From the NCBI RefSeq assembly GCF_003259365.1, contig NZ_QLLY01000006.1, forward strand, positions 458,747 through 522,746: a DNA stretch of 64,000 nucleotides. Direction: 5' to 3'. The notes beneath the pieces were generated by a model. It was not told the origin of the DNA. It did not search any database and saw only the letters and a program-made list of their open reading frames with translations. The position numbers and the translations under genes were made by a program. This document shows positions 41,773-50,437 of the stretch, in pieces (position 1 is the stretch's first letter; each line of letters starts with the position of its first letter). The stretch is from Streptomyces sp. PsTaAH-137 (GTDB taxonomy: Bacteria > Actinomycetota > Actinomycetes > Streptomycetales > Streptomycetaceae).

Positions 41773-44439
41773 TCAGCGTACGGTCAACTCGCCCACCGCG
41801 ACCGGCGATCGGCCCGTCTCCGTGATCCGTACGAACCGTCCCCGCGTGCCCGCCTCGAACGGCACCCAGCGCCGCCCGTCCGCCGACACCTCCGCCCGGT
41901 ACGCGCGCGTACGGGTCACGGTGATCTGCCGGAGGGTCTTCCGGCCGCCCAGGTCGACGGTGAGGGAAGCGCCCGGGCGGGTGGGGAGCCAGGTCGTCGA
42001 CGGGTTGCCGTCGACGGCGGCGCCCGCGTACTGGCCCGGGTCCTCGGACGTCGCCCGTGCCGGGCGGCAGCGGGCCAGGTCGGTGGTCGGGGTGAGGTCG
42101 GGGCGGCGGGTGGGGAGGGTGAGGCCGTCCGTCGTCACCGTGCGGCGGCCGTTCGGGGTGTCCACGGCGAAGGGGGCGCCGGACGTGAGGCGCACGGTGG
42201 TGCGGCGGGCGCCGAGCGCGATGTCGTACGTCCGGCCCCGCCAGTGCAGGCCCCTGACCGTGACGCCCTTCGCCAACTGGGGCGGCAGCATCGGGTCGAG
42301 CCGCACGGCCGCGCCGTCCTCCAGGCGCAGCCCGGTCAGACCGTGCGTGAAGACCTGGAGGAAGCCGCCCTTGCCGGTCAGGAAGTCCTGCGCGGGCGCG
42401 CCGGCGAGCGCGTCGTCGCCGCCCGCCTTGTCGCCGCGCGCCTCCGAGAACGTGCCGAACGGCTCCCGGAAGAACGGCCGCGAGGCCCGCTCCAGGAACG
42501 TGTACGTCGAGCAGCCCGGCTCGCCGATCGCCGCAGCCGCCGCCGCGTGCACCGAGTCGGTCATCGCCGGACCGCTCCGGTCGGTGTGCGCCGCGTAGTG
42601 GTCGAGCGTCGCGGCCGCCGCGCCCTTCGGCATCGGCCGCCAGTCCAGCGGATACAGCAGCAGCACGGCGTCGGCCTGCTTGATGTCGGCGGCGCGCGCG
42701 GGATCGTAACCGGCGTACTGGAGGAAGATCTTGCGGCGCGCGTCGTACGGGATCCGCAGCCGCTCGGCGATCCGAGTCCAGTCGGCGCCGGGACTCTCGC
42801 CGACGAGCCGGGCGGCCTTGGCGGCGGCGCGCAGGGAGGTCGCGGCGACCGCGTTGGTGTAGACGCCGTCGTCGACACCGTTGCTGTACTCGTCGGGCCC
42901 CGCCACGTTCTTGATCGAGTACGAGCCGTCCGCCTTGTTCGGCGTCACCCGCGAACTCCAGTACTGGGCCAGCCCCTTGAGCAGCGGCCAGCCTCGCTCG
43001 CGCAGCCAGTCGCGGTCGCCGGTGGCCTGGTAGTACTGCCAGGCGGCGAGCGCGATGTCGCCCTGGAGGTGGTTCTGGGTGACGCAGTGCGGCGGGTACC
43101 AGCTCTGGCACTCCTTCCAGAGGTCGCCCGAACTCGCGCTCGTCCAGGGGTACATGAGGCCCTTCACCGACGTCTTCAGGGCGTTGTCGGCCGCCGCCCT
43201 ACGGGTGCGGTAGCGGTACGCGAGGACCGGCTCGGCCAGCTCGGGGCGGGTGGCGAGCAGCGAGGGGAACATCCATGTCTCGGCGTCCCAGAACACCATG
43301 CCCGCGTAGTTGTCGCTGCTCAGACCGGCCGGCGGGATGCTGTCGCGGGCGCCCGCGCGGACGGAGGCGAGCAGGCCGTACTGGGCCGCGCGCACCTGCG
43401 CCTGGAGCTCCGGGGCGCCCTTCACCTCGATGTCGGACGACCACAACGCCCGCCAGGCGCGGGTGTGTTCGTCCTTCAGCGCCTCCCAGCCCGCTGCCGC
43501 CGCACGCTGGGAGGCGCGCACCGCGCCGGTGTGCGGGGCGCGCGAGGTCAGCGCGGTGTCCACGCCGACGTACTTGGCGACGTCGTAGCGCGTTCCCGAG
43601 GCGGCGTCGAACTCCGCCGACGTGCTGCCGCTCAGGCCGTCCGAGCGGCGCGGTTCGTGGGTGCGGCCGGGGGAGCGCAGGGTCGAGGCCACCGTGCCGG
43701 TCGTCCCGGTCCCGTCGGCGCGGAAGCCGACGGCGACCGTGCGCTTGCCCGCCGGGCCGGTGCCGGTCGCCTTCAGCCTGCGGGCGCCGCGGCCGTCGAT
43801 GCGGTCGGTCACGGTGATCCTGCCCGACCAGTGCGGGGTGACACGGAGGCGGACCGCGCCGACATGGGCGCGGGCCCGGTCGGCCAGCACCTCGTAGGAG
43901 AGGTCGGTGCGGCGGCCGTCCTTGTGGACCCAGATGAGCGAGGTGGTGACCGTGCCGCAGCGCAGGTCCACGCGCTGCCGGTAGCCCGTGGTGCGGCTGT
44001 CCGGGCCGTACGTCTCGCCGCGCGCGGTCACCTCCAGGGCGGTCCAGTTGGGGAGCGCGGCGAGGGCCTGGCGGTGGGCGGTGTTCTTCGGGCCGCGCGC
44101 GTAGAGGCCGGAGACGAAGGCGCCGTCGTAGCGCGGGGTGTAGAGCGGCCAGCCGGTCTTCTCGGCGGGGGTGCCGTGGGCGTAGCCGGTGCCGGTGGAG
44201 GGGACACGGGCGCCGAGGTAGCCGTTTCCGGTGTACGCCGAGTAGGGGTTGGCGGGGTCGGCGGTGCGGGTGGTCAGGGTCCAGGTGGGGGAGGCGCAGG
44301 TGGGGGTTTCCGGGGCGCGGGGCGGCAGGAAGGCGGCGGTGGTCAGGGCGAGGGTGAGGGGGAGGGCGGCGGTGAGGGCTCTTCGGGGGGTGGTGGTCAC
44401 GGGTCGAGCGTGCGGGGTGGTTGGTGCCGGGTGTGTCAT
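41773..44439 (-). CDS. exported GH65 acid-trehalase-like glycosidase with F5/8C domain
   Basis: The 888-residue protein has a long signal peptide (RRALTAALPLTLALTTAAFLPP) and an N-terminal beta-sandwich (to about 300). The GH65 barrel has DNYAGMVFWDAETWMFPSLL (377-395) and proposed acid E517 in NVAGPDEYSNGVDDGVYTNA. A C-terminal discoidin/F5/8C carbohydrate-binding domain follows (about 790-888: LARCRPARATSEDPGQYAGAAVDGNPSTTW). It resembles fungal and actinobacterial acid trehalases that hydrolyse extracellular trehalose. No phosphorylase partner genes are nearby. A run of ten G lies just beyond the stop. Confidence 0.88.
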   Translation of the reverse strand: MTHPAPTTPHARPVTTTPRRALTAALPLTLALTTAAFLPPRAPETPTCASPTWTLTTRTADPANPYSAYTGNGYLGARVPSTGTGYAHGTPAEKTGWPLYTPRYDGAFVSGLYARGPKNTAHRQALAALPNWTALEVTARGETYGPDSRTTGYRQRVDLRCGTVTTSLIWVHKDGRRTDLSYEVLADRARAHVGAVRLRVTPHWSGRITVTDRIDGRGARRLKATGTGPAGKRTVAVGFRADGTGTTGTVASTLRSPGRTHEPRRSDGLSGSTSAEFDAASGTRYDVAKYVGVDTALTSRAPHTGAVRASQRAAAAGWEALKDEHTRAWRALWSSDIEVKGAPELQAQVRAAQYGLLASVRAGARDSIPPAGLSSDNYAGMVFWDAETWMFPSLLATRPELAEPVLAYRYRTRRAAADNALKTSVKGLMYPWTSASSGDLWKECQSWYPPHCVTQNHLQGDIALAAWQYYQATGDRDWLRERGWPLLKGLAQYWSSRVTPNKADGSYSIKNVAGPDEYSNGVDDGVYTNAVAATSLRAAAKAARLVGESPGADWTRIAERLRIPYDARRKIFLQYAGYDPARAADIKQADAVLLLYPLDWRPMPKGAAAATLDHYAAHTDRSGPAMTDSVHAAAAAAIGEPGCSTYTFLERASRPFFREPFGTFSEARGDKAGGDDALAGAPAQDFLTGKGGFLQVFTHGLTGLRLEDGAAVRLDPMLPPQLAKGVTVRGLHWRGRTYDIALGARRTTVRLTSGAPFAVDTPNGRRTVTTDGLTLPTRRPDLTPTTDLARCRPARATSEDPGQYAGAAVDGNPSTTWLPTRPGASLTVDLGGRKTLRQITVTRTRAYRAEVSADGRRWVPFEAGTRGRFVRITETGRSPVAVGELTVR

Positions 44440-44500
44440 GCGCGCCGGGGTTTAGGCGGTCCGGGTGGGTTCGGGTGGCGTTTCGGGTGCGGGGCGCGTC

Positions 44501-44620
44501 GTGGCCGGTCGCGCGGTTCCCCGCGCCCCTGAAAGATCCGCGTCTGCCCCACGGGTCTCTCGTCGCGACCTGCGGGCGGTGGCCGCTTCTCGCGCAGTTC
44601 CCCGCGCCCCTTGCGGGGCC
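44501..44620. repeat. interspersed repeat, locus E (two direct arms)
   Basis: Here two left arms lie in the same orientation (44501-44532 with one base changed in the core, and 44577-44612 with the core intact) instead of facing each other. The region lies between the GH65 start and the 3' end of the PLP-enzyme gene. Confidence 0.8.
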
Positions 44621-44659
44621 CTTGGCGGGGCTTCTCGTGCCCCGCCCCGAGACTCTCCG

Positions 44660-45778
44660 TCAGCCGGCCAGGCCCGTTTTCAGGCCCGCGCCGCAGAGGG
44701 GGATCACTGCGGTGCGGGTGTTGAGGGTGGGGCCCAGGGGGCCGTCGTCGCGGGTTGCGGCCCAGCAGGCCACGCCGGTCGACTCGACGTACAGGCCCCG
44801 CGAGGCCAGATCGAGCTGGGCGTGCCGGAGCTGATCCTCCGTCACCGTGTGGAAGGCGCCCCCTGATTCCCGTACCGCACGAAGAATCTGCCGGGCCCGC
44901 GGCGGCCGGGTGATCGCGATGCCCTCGGCGAGGGTGGCCGCCATGGGCGTGGTCCCGACCAGGTCCTCGGCCCCGGCCCGCCACGCCTCCGCCAGCGGCG
45001 CCACCGCGGCGGCCTGCACCGCGTGCAGCGCGGGCCGCCGGTCGATGAGCCCGGCGGTGTGCAGCTCGGCGACGGCGAGCGCGGCCCCGAGCAGCAGCGT
45101 GCCGTTGCCGACCGGGACGACCAGCACCTCGGGCAGCCGCCCGCCCAGGTCCTCCCACAGCTCGTGGACGTACGTCTTCGTGCCGTGCAGGAAGTACGGG
45201 TTGTACACGTGGCTGGCGTAGAAGACTCCGTCCTCGTCCGCGGCGGCCCGAGCCGCCCGCGCCGTCGCCTCCCGGTCGCCCTCGACGACGAGCAGCCGGG
45301 CCCCGTGCGCCCCGATCTGCTCCAGCTTCTTCGGGGACGTGCCCCGGGGGACGTAGACGGTGCAGGGCAGCCGCGCGCGGGCGCAGTACGCGGCGATCGC
45401 CGTCCCCGCGTTGCCGCTGCTGTCCGCGATCACCCGCTCGGGCCCGAGCCGGGCGGCCAGCGCGGCCAGCATGACGGCGCCGCGGTCCTTGAACGACAGC
45501 GTCGGCATCAGGAAGTCCAGCTTCGCCGAGACCCCGTCGGTGAGCGGCACGAGCGGTGTGCGCCCCTCGCCGAGGGTGCAGTCCGGCGTGGGCAGCGGCA
45601 GGCACTCGGCGTAGCGCCACAGGGAGTTGACCCGGCCGGTCAGGGACTTGAGCGAGGCGGGCGTCGGTGCGTGGTCGAGGTCGAGTGGTCCGCCGCAGTT
45701 GGGGCAGCACCAGGTGAGGGACCCGGACGGGACGCGGGTGCCGTCCAGCGGGCAGTAACAGTCGGGCAGCGCGGTCAT
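44660..45778 (-). CDS. threonine-synthase-like PLP enzyme with N-terminal zinc ribbon
   Basis: The 372-residue fold-type II PLP enzyme starts with a Cys-rich ribbon (DCYCPLDGTRVPSGSLTWCCPNCGGPLDL). The PLP lysine is in MPTLSFKDRGAVMLAALAAR, the phosphate site is DSSGNAGTAIAAYCARARLPCTVYVPRGTSPKKLEQI, and the cofactor-ring loop is VVPVGNGTLLLGAA. Threonine synthase converts O-phosphohomoserine to threonine, and paralogues act on other beta/gamma-eliminating substrates. No hom/thrB neighbours are present, so this is likely a paralogue. TACGCT lies 6 nt before the ATG (leaderless). Confidence 0.87.
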   Translation of the reverse strand: MTALPDCYCPLDGTRVPSGSLTWCCPNCGGPLDLDHAPTPASLKSLTGRVNSLWRYAECLPLPTPDCTLGEGRTPLVPLTDGVSAKLDFLMPTLSFKDRGAVMLAALAARLGPERVIADSSGNAGTAIAAYCARARLPCTVYVPRGTSPKKLEQIGAHGARLLVVEGDREATARAARAAADEDGVFYASHVYNPYFLHGTKTYVHELWEDLGGRLPEVLVVPVGNGTLLLGAALAVAELHTAGLIDRRPALHAVQAAAVAPLAEAWRAGAEDLVGTTPMAATLAEGIAITRPPRARQILRAVRESGGAFHTVTEDQLRHAQLDLASRGLYVESTGVACWAATRDDGPLGPTLNTRTAVIPLCGAGLKTGLAG

Positions 45779-45784
45779 GAGAAG

Positions 45785-45790
45785 AGCGTA
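45785..45790 (-). promoter_or_regulatory. -10 hexamer TACGCT of the PLP-enzyme gene
   Basis: TACGCT on the minus strand, 6-nt spacer CTTCTC, then ATG at 45778. Confidence 0.5.
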
Positions 45791-45939
45791 GGCAGCCCGG
45801 CGCGTCCTGAACCGTACGCACGGCCGACACGGGCGCCGATGTGTGAATGGCTCACTACCTGGAGAAAGTCCCTGCGTAAAGCCCTGAGCGCCCGTAAGTC
45901 ATCACATCGAGTGATTCCTTGGCCTTTGCTTGCACGCCT

Positions 45940-45952
45940 CAACCGACGGTTG
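45940..45952. promoter_or_regulatory. inverted repeat CAACCGACGGTTG, candidate GntR operator
   Basis: A 6-bp inverted repeat around a single central A, about 100 bases before the GntR start and inside the intergenic control region. GntR operators have this size. The link to this regulator is inference. Confidence 0.4.
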
Positions 45953-46051
45953 CCAGGCTGTCGCTGTCTGTCAATCAATGTGATGGGGGTTCCGCGGTCG
46001 GCGGTCGGGGGAGACCGCCCGGGGACCCGCGGGGAACGAGGGGAACAATCA

Positions 46052-46804
46052 GTGTCATTCGGTGAGCAGCCGGCGTACCTGCGCGTCGCGGGAGATCTCC
46101 GCGAGAAGATCGTCAACGGCTCGCTTCCGCCGCACACCCGCCTCCCTTCCCAGGCCAAGATCCGCGAGGAGTACGGGGTTTCGGACACGGTCGCGCTCGA
46201 AGCCCGCAAGGTGCTGATGGCGGAGGGGCTGGTCGAGGGCCGCTCGGGTTCGGGCACCTATGTGCGCGAGCGGCCGGTGCAGCGCCGCGTCGCCCGCTCC
46301 GGATACCGCACGGGCGGCGGCTCCACCCCCTTCCGCCAGGAGCAGTCCGACCCTTCGGCGCGCGGCACGTGGGAGTCGCGCAGCGAGCAGACCGAGGCGG
46401 ACGCCCCCCTCGCCGAGCGGCTCGCGATCCGCCCCGGCGACCGGGTGATGCGCACGGCGTACGTGTACCGGGACGCGGGCGAGGCGATGATGCTCGCCAC
46501 CTCGTGGGAGCCGCTGGCGGTCACCGGCCGCACCCCGGTGATGCTGCCCGAGGAGGGCCCGCTCGGCGGCTGCGGCGTGGTCGAGCGCATGGCGGCGATC
46601 GACGTGATCGTGGACAACGTGACGGAAGAAGTGGCCGCCCGCCCCGGCCTCGCCGAGGAGCTGAGCGCGCTCGGCGGCGTGCCGGGCCACGTCGTCATCG
46701 TCATCCACCGCACCTTCTTCGCCTCGGGACGGCCGGTCGAGACGGCCGACATCGTGGTCCCCGCCGATCGCTACCGGATCGCCTACCACCTGCCGGTCAA
46801 ATGA
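46052..46804 (+). CDS. GntR family regulator (HutC-type effector domain)
   Basis: The 250-residue protein has an N-terminal GntR winged HTH (PAYLRVAGDLREKIVNGSLPPHTRLPSQAKIREEYGVSDTVALEARKVLMAEGLVEGRSGSGTYVRER). A UTRA effector domain follows (about 105-245: LAERLAIRPGDRVMRTAYVYRDAGEAMMLATSWEPL and VIVIHRTFFASGRPVETADIVVPADRYRIAYHL). GTG 46052 has GAGGGGA upstream. It lies 240 bases before the NCS1 permease on the same strand and is its probable regulator, with a ligand likely related to the transported base. Confidence 0.92.
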   Translation: MSFGEQPAYLRVAGDLREKIVNGSLPPHTRLPSQAKIREEYGVSDTVALEARKVLMAEGLVEGRSGSGTYVRERPVQRRVARSGYRTGGGSTPFRQEQSDPSARGTWESRSEQTEADAPLAERLAIRPGDRVMRTAYVYRDAGEAMMLATSWEPLAVTGRTPVMLPEEGPLGGCGVVERMAAIDVIVDNVTEEVAARPGLAEELSALGGVPGHVVIVIHRTFFASGRPVETADIVVPADRYRIAYHLPVK

Positions 46805-47044
46805 CCCCGCGCCCACCGGCGCGCCCGCACCCGTCACCGCCGTCCGCTGGCCGGACGCCTCGTCCGGCTCGCGATATCCGGAGTTAACCGGGCCCCAACT
46901 CCCGTAACCGGCAGGCAATCCGGCGCTGCCCAGACTTGTCATGCACGGCTCCTACCGTCCTTCTGCGTACCCGCCGTACCGGTATACCGCTACCAGCCGC
47001 TACGGCCAGGCCCCGCTGACTGACGGACGAACGGGAAGCCGACG

Positions 47045-48763
47045 ATGACCGAGACCGCTCTGCCCACCGCCGAACCGGCACCGCCCCAGCCGCCGAACCG
47101 GCAGGCACCCCAGCGCAGTTACGCCAAGCTGGCGGCCGACGAATCCCGCGAGGACTTCTCGCTGCGCTATGCCCCGCACTCCTACCGGCGCTGGTCGCCG
47201 ACCATGGTCGCCTCGACCGCGCTCGGCGGCATCGCCTATCTCGCCGACTTCGCGATCGGCGCGTCCATCGTCTTCACCTACGGGTTCACCAGCGGCTTCG
47301 CCTCGATCCTGTGCGCGGCGACGATCATCTTCCTGACCGGCATCCCGATCGCCCGCGCCTGCGCCAAGTACGGCCTGGACATGGACCTGATCACGCGCGG
47401 TGCCGGGTTCGGCTACTTCGGCTCGACGCTCACGTCCCTGATCTACGCCTCGTTCACCTTCATCTTCTTCGCGCTCGAAGGCTCGATCATGGCGCAGGCC
47501 ATGCACGAGGTGGTCGGGCTTCCGCTGCCCGTCGGCTATCTGCTGACGACGCTCATCGTCATCCCGATCGTGTTCCGCGGGATGGGCGCGCTCGCCAAGG
47601 TGCAGGCCTGGACCCAGCCGGTCTGGCTGATCGGTCTGGTGCTGCCGTTCGTGATCCTGGCCTTCCACTCCCCGGGCTCGTTCGGCGACTTCACCCACTT
47701 CGGCGGCACCGAGGGCGCGGGCAGCGGCTTCTCCTGGCTCGGCTTCGGCCTGGGTACGGGCGTCGCGCTCTCCCTCATCGCCCAGATCGGCGAACAGGCC
47801 GACTACCTGCGCTTCATGCCGGCCAAGACCGAGCAGAACCGCAGGCGCTGGAACCTCGCCGTGCTCGCCGCGGGCCCCGGCTGGGTGATCATCGGCGCCG
47901 CGAAGCAGATCGGCGGCGCGCTGCTCGCCTTCGTGGCCCTCGAAGCCGTCGGCAAGACCCACGCGCTCGAACCGATCGCCCCGCAGGTCGAGGCGCTGAA
48001 GCCGTGGCTCGGCTCGGTCGCGCTGCCCGCCGCCGCGCTGTTCGTGATCGTCTCCCAGATCAAGATCAACGTCACCAACGCCTACAGCGGCTCCCTGTCC
48101 TGGTCGAACTTCTTCTCCCGCGTCACCCACCGGCACCCCGGCCGCGTCTGGTACATCTTCCTCAACCTCGCCATCGCGCTGACGCTGATGGAGATGAACA
48201 TGTTCGCCGCGCTGAACAAGCTGCTCGGCTTCTACTCGAACGTGGGCATCGCCTGGATCGCGGCCGTCGCCGCCGACCTCGTCATCAACAAGCGGGTGGG
48301 CTGGAGCCCCAAGTACATCGAGTTCAAGCGGGCGTATCTGTACGCGGTGAACCCGGCGGGATTCGGCTCGATGGTGATCGCGTCCGTCGTCTCGATCCTG
48401 GCGTTCTTCGGGCTCTTCGGGGAGTACGCGGAGGCCTTCTCCACCTTCATCGCCGCCGGCCTCGCGCTGATCCTGTGCCCGACGATCGCCTGGGCCACGA
48501 AGGGCAAGTACTACCTGGCCCGGCCGAACCCGGTGAACGGTCCGGACGTCACCCTCGCCGAGGGCACCGACCTCACCGCCACCCACACCTGTGGCGTCTG
48601 CGAGACGGCGTACGAACTTCCCGACATCGCCGACTGCCCGGTGCAGGCCGGGCCGATCTGCTCGCTGTGCTGCTCGCTGGACGCGGAGTGCGGTGACGTG
48701 TGCACGAAGAAGCCGACGGGGGAGCCCGTTCTGATGCCGATGCCCACGGTGCGCAGGGACTGA
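47045..48763 (+). CDS. NCS1 (cytosine/purine) permease with C-terminal 8-Cys tail
   Basis: The 572-residue protein is an NCS1 carrier with about 12 helices over residues 50-490, including YLADFAIGASIVFTYGFTSG, LITRGAGFGYFGST, QIGEQADYLRFMP and VSQIKINVTNAYSGSLSWSNFF. Unusually, it ends in a cytoplasmic Cys-rich module with C516, C519, C531, C539, C542, C543, C549 and C553 (HTCGVCETAYELPDIADC and ICSLCCSLDAEC). I recall the same module between permease and kinase parts of some proteobacterial transporter-histidine kinases. It may bind a metal or cluster and gate or report transport. GGGAAG precedes the ATG. Confidence 0.9.
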   Translation: MTETALPTAEPAPPQPPNRQAPQRSYAKLAADESREDFSLRYAPHSYRRWSPTMVASTALGGIAYLADFAIGASIVFTYGFTSGFASILCAATIIFLTGIPIARACAKYGLDMDLITRGAGFGYFGSTLTSLIYASFTFIFFALEGSIMAQAMHEVVGLPLPVGYLLTTLIVIPIVFRGMGALAKVQAWTQPVWLIGLVLPFVILAFHSPGSFGDFTHFGGTEGAGSGFSWLGFGLGTGVALSLIAQIGEQADYLRFMPAKTEQNRRRWNLAVLAAGPGWVIIGAAKQIGGALLAFVALEAVGKTHALEPIAPQVEALKPWLGSVALPAAALFVIVSQIKINVTNAYSGSLSWSNFFSRVTHRHPGRVWYIFLNLAIALTLMEMNMFAALNKLLGFYSNVGIAWIAAVAADLVINKRVGWSPKYIEFKRAYLYAVNPAGFGSMVIASVVSILAFFGLFGEYAEAFSTFIAAGLALILCPTIAWATKGKYYLARPNPVNGPDVTLAEGTDLTATHTCGVCETAYELPDIADCPVQAGPICSLCCSLDAECGDVCTKKPTGEPVLMPMPTVRRD

Positions 48764-48781
48764 ACGGTACGGGTGGGACTC

Positions 48782-48812
48782 AGGGGGCGCATTTATGCAA
48801 ATGCGCCCCCTT
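48782..48812 (+). terminator. terminator after the NCS1 permease
   Basis: AGGGGGCGCATTT (48782-48794) pairs with AAATGCGCCCCCT (48799-48811) around ATGC. Only two T follow. Confidence 0.85.
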
Positions 48813-48982
48813 GGCGCCTGTCGGCGATGGCTTGTTGCGTATCTCTTTGTGCCAACACGTATCCGCTCTGTGAAGGTCAGGCGTAGGCTCGGGCATATGC
48901 GGATTGTGGTTTCCTCAGGACGCGTGGGGGGTGGAGCACGATGCGAGCCGGGGTCGGGCCGATCAGGGAGGGGCGGCGCACG

Positions 48983-49186
48983 ATGAACGACGGCACGACG
49001 ACACTTCCGTGGCTCGTCATACGCCAGGACGACAATGGCAACCGCTATCGCGTGGGCCGCTACGCGACCAGGGCGGAGGCCCAGCGCATCGCCGACAGCC
49101 TCGATGCCCACGGCCACAAACAGCTGTACTGGGTCGAGCGCCTGGCGGAGAACACCACCACGGTGCGGAACGGCACGGTGCGCTGA
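48983..49186 (+). CDS. small one-domain SPOR-like protein
   Basis: The 67-residue protein consists almost only of an SPOR-like fold: LPWLVIRQDDNGNRYRVGRYATRAEAQRIADSLDAHGHKQLYWVERL. SPOR domains normally sit at the end of secreted division proteins and bind denuded peptidoglycan. This one has no signal peptide or membrane anchor, so a cytoplasmic role is more likely. ATG 48983 is preferred over ATG 48941 because GGGAGGGG lies about 9 nt upstream. Near-identical small proteins seem widespread in Streptomyces (from memory), without a known function. Confidence 0.78.
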   Translation: MNDGTTTLPWLVIRQDDNGNRYRVGRYATRAEAQRIADSLDAHGHKQLYWVERLAENTTTVRNGTVR

Positions 49187-49194
49187 CGGGGCCG

Positions 49195-49200
49195 TAGGCT
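49195..49200 (+). promoter_or_regulatory. -10 hexamer TAGGCT of the NUDIX gene
   Basis: TAGGCT, 7-nt spacer CCGCCGC, then ATG at 49208. Confidence 0.5.
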
Positions 49201-49207
49201 CCGCCGC

Positions 49208-49609
49208 ATGACTGATCAGACCGAACCGGTCGTCGTGGTGGTCGCCGCCGCCCTGTACGACACCGACGGCCGGGTGCTCGCCGCGCGGCGCAGTGCGCCT
49301 CCGGAGCTTGCCGGGCGGTGGGAGTTGCCCGGGGGGAAGGTCGAGCCCGGGGAGCTTCCTGAGAGTGCCCTCGTCCGTGAACTCCGCGAGGAACTGGGCG
49401 TCGAGGCGCGGCCCGTGTCCAGGGTTCCCGGTGAATGGCCGCTGAAGCCCGGTTACGTCCTCCGTGTCTGGCGCTGCGCTCTCGACTCGGGGGCGCCCGA
49501 GCCCCTCCAGGACCACGACGACCTCCGCTGGCTGGCCCCGTCCGACATCTGGTCCGTGAACTGGCTGGACCAGGACGTCCCGGCGGTGAAGTCCCTGACG
49601 GAGCCCTAG
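49208..49609 (+). CDS. NUDIX hydrolase, MutT-like
   Basis: The 133-residue protein has a complete Nudix box GKVEPGELPESALVRELREELGV and the MutT-like surroundings ALYDTDGRVLAARRSAPPELAGRWELPGG and LRWLAPSDIWSVNWLDQDVPAV. MutT enzymes remove 8-oxo-dGTP and related oxidised nucleotides to prevent mutation. It lies 21 bases after the SPOR gene but has its own leaderless-type promoter. Confidence 0.9.
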   Translation: MTDQTEPVVVVVAAALYDTDGRVLAARRSAPPELAGRWELPGGKVEPGELPESALVRELREELGVEARPVSRVPGEWPLKPGYVLRVWRCALDSGAPEPLQDHDDLRWLAPSDIWSVNWLDQDVPAVKSLTEP

Positions 49610-49624
49610 ACCCGCGCCTCTCGT

Positions 49625-49900
49625 CGTGGCTGGTCGCGCAGTTCCCCGCGCCCCTGAGATGCGCACTTCGTGCGCCATCTCATCAGAGAGGCGCACCGCC
49701 GTCGCCCCATCGGGAGGCGCGCGGAGCGCAGCCTCAGGGGAGGCGGCGCGCAGCGCCTGCCTCAGGGGCGCGGGGAACTGCGCGACCGGCCACGACGGTG
49801 GCGCGCGTGAGGGACCACCCAGGGGCGCGGGGAACTGCGCGAGAAGCGGCCACCGGCCCGCGGACGAAGAACGATCCAGGGGCGCGGGGCAGTGTGCCCG
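49625..49900. repeat. interspersed inverted repeat, locus F (four arms)
   Basis: One left arm (49625-49657) with the nested GCGCACTTCGTGCGCCATCTCATCA hairpin, then three right arms in series (about 49759-49795, 49820-49856, and a decayed one at 49876-49895). The spacer contains CCTCAGGGGAGGCGGCGCGCAGCGCCTGCCTC, as at loci A and G. The 411-base gap between the NUDIX and RsbW-like genes is mostly this array. Confidence 0.85.
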
Positions 49901-50020
49901 GGGCGGAGTCGTACGCCGTACGTACCAGCCCGGTAGGGCTTCCGCGATAACACCCCACCCGTACGGGTATATCCCGATTAACCCTATGAAATCGGGCAGA
50001 ACCTCTCGCGGGTCAGGGAA

Positions 50021-50437
50021 GTGATCGGTGTGCTCCACACCCAGGGCGATGTCGCCGAGTGGGCCTTCCCCGCCGACCCCATGGCCGTACGGAGGGCCCG
50101 CACGGCGGTCCGGGGACAGCTGGCGGCCTGGGACCTGGACGAGCTGAGCGACATCACGATTCTGCTGGTCAGCGAGCTGGTCACCAACTCCCTGCGCCAT
50201 GCGTCGGGCCCGATCGGAGTGCGCCTGGTCCGCCCGGAGGGCAGGGCGGGGGCGCTGCTGGTCGAGGTCTCGGACCCGCTGCCCGACCCGCCCAGGGCCC
50301 GTACGGCCACCCCCGACGACGAGGGCGGCCGCGGCCTGCAACTGGTGGCCGAGGCCTCCCGGCGCTGGGGCACCCGGCCGGGCGGCGCGGCGACCGGCGG
50401 CAAGACCGTGTGGTTCGAGCTGGCCCTGCCCGGCTGA
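50021..50437 (+). CDS. RsbW-like serine kinase (HATPase_c_2)
   Basis: The 138-residue single-domain GHKL ATPase has the N-box LDELSDITILLVSELVTNSLRHA and G-box TPDDEGGRGLQLVAEASRRWGTR, ending GGKTVWFELALPG. Anti-sigma kinases of this class bind and phosphorylate anti-anti-sigma proteins; Streptomyces encodes dozens. GTG 50021 has AGGGAAG upstream. It is immediately upstream of a PP2C phosphatase that carries its own HATPase domain, so the two may act on the same partner-switching circuit. Confidence 0.88.
   Translation: MIGVLHTQGDVAEWAFPADPMAVRRARTAVRGQLAAWDLDELSDITILLVSELVTNSLRHASGPIGVRLVRPEGRAGALLVEVSDPLPDPPRARTATPDDEGGRGLQLVAEASRRWGTRPGGAATGGKTVWFELALPG

Noticed and set aside
41686..44532. 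A plus-strand open frame of 948 codons
   Set aside because: It mirrors the GH65 gene, is rich in Arg/Gly/Val and shows no family motif; the minus-strand frame has signal peptide, catalytic motifs and a binding domain.
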